This document shows, one piece after another, positions 63,528-64,000 of a stretch of 64,000 nt of DNA. A model generated the notes under the pieces. That model saw only the letters and a program-made list of their open reading frames with translations, did no database searches and was not told where the DNA came from. Numbering within the stretch: position 1 is the stretch's first letter; every line of letters starts with the position of its first letter. The position numbers and the translations under genes are program-made. Origin of the DNA: Nautilus pompilius (taxonomy: Eukaryota; Mollusca; Cephalopoda; Nautilida; Nautilidae); contig JACATO010002450.1 in assembly GCA_018389105.1 (NCBI GenBank), forward strand, positions 1,062,501-1,126,500. The letters run 5' to 3'.

Positions 63528-63835
63528 GGGCAGCCAGTGGCCCAATGGTTAGCCAGCCTACTGGACTGCCAAGGATAAGGGACAAAGTCTGATTCTATCA
63601 TGGTCAATTTGATTTGGTGCATCTCCCTGGCTTAGTTACTTTATTCACCAGCTGGTTGCAAGGTTTCCTCTCACATCTAAAAATGAAGAGTTCCAGTAGG
63701 GATTTCCCTGTCAAGTCAAAAGTGCAAAGCCCTTCATGGTTCAGGGTAGCAAATGTTAACAGATAAACTCTGGTAAGAGAGTGCATTGCCACAGCTATCT
63801 CTGTTGTAGAGATTGGTATATGAAAACACCACATC
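63528..63835 (+). mobile_element. tRNA-derived SINE
   Basis: The head contains an RNA polymerase III A box, TGGCCCAATGG at 63538-63548, that fits TRGYNNARNNGG, and a degenerate B box, GTCTGATTC at 63588-63596 (consensus GTTCGANTC), about 40 bp later, as in tRNA genes. The sequence cannot fold into a full tRNA cloverleaf with an intact B box, so a tRNA gene is unlikely. The body continues through TTCACCAGCTGGTTGCAAGG and beyond. The 3' end is uncertain and no clear tail or target duplication was found. Confidence 0.6.
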
Positions 63836-64000
63836 ATTTATTAATTGATATTCTACTACCCTTTAGCAAAAAAATGTAAATGTTAAAATGTGTGAACTTT
63901 AATGAAATATTATTTTTCTGCTTCTTTAATCATATTATAAATTATTTATTTTATTTCTCTCAACTTAAATGCTAACTTTCAAACTTTTCCTGATTGCATA

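Noticed and set aside
63528-63600. tRNA gene
   Set aside because: The A box fits but the B box is degenerate and the arms do not pair as a cloverleaf; a SINE is the better reading.
1-64000. CRISPR arrays, operons, ribosome binding sites, terminators
   Set aside because: The window is animal nuclear DNA; spaced identical short repeats were not seen and the bacterial feature types do not apply.

Overview
This is a eukaryotic, animal nuclear window. It is very AT-rich by eye, has no bacterial-style gene density, and holds three short exons with consensus GT-AG splice sites inside introns of roughly 19-24 kb. The one host gene I can identify lies on the minus strand. It is a furin-type proprotein convertase (subtilisin/kexin, S8B), seen here only from the second half of its prodomain (exon 60754-60852) through the prodomain cleavage site RVKR (exon 36510-36599) to the catalytic-Asp segment (exon 17561-17689). 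Its signal peptide and N-terminus lie beyond base 64000. The catalytic His and Ser, P domain and tail lie before base 1. The stretch NRGNGLDMNV after WYL resembles arthropod furin-1. With the long introns and the mix of transposons this suggests an arthropod, possibly a chelicerate, but the taxon is an inference.

Everything else recognisable is repetitive DNA, mostly old DNA transposons. From left to right: a pogo/Tigger transposase relic (1-1345, minus); a Tc1-like relic (about 5978-7140, plus); a 2.1-kb element with CACTG termini and TAA target duplications carrying a broken transposase-like gene with FIDSS, CGDLK, CxxC and HGER/QGER-type motifs (7292-9408, plus); a non-autonomous hAT element (16185-16891); one copy of a ~520-bp dispersed repeat (21391-21913); a pogo-like MITE (25136-25894); a Tc1-like relic (about 26200-26800, minus); a pogo/Jrk-like relic (about 28590-29765, minus); a 238-bp mariner/IS630-type deletion derivative with 33-bp perfect inverted repeats (31400-31637); the second copy of the ~520-bp repeat (32227-32721); a mariner relic (about 33150-33480); an element with long terminal inverted repeats (37423-38255); a Tc1 relic (about 46100-46560, minus); a LINE reverse-transcriptase fragment (about 56480-56880, plus); the second MITE copy in inverted orientation, split by a nearly complete Tc1 element with IR/DR ends (57126-59407, with insert 57237-58799); a second pogo/Jrk-like relic (about 61035-62030, plus); and a tRNA-derived SINE head (63528 onward).

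The remaining sequence, most of it intronic, is AT-rich with homopolymers and microsatellites, and I see no genes in it. The points most worth following are: (1) the CACTG/TAA element and its transposase-like protein; (2) the nested Tc1-in-MITE structure, for which the intact MITE copy at 25 kb shows the empty target site; and (3) a possible cassette exon at 42.5 kb that is in frame with the furin cleavage-site exon but out of phase with the main upstream donor.
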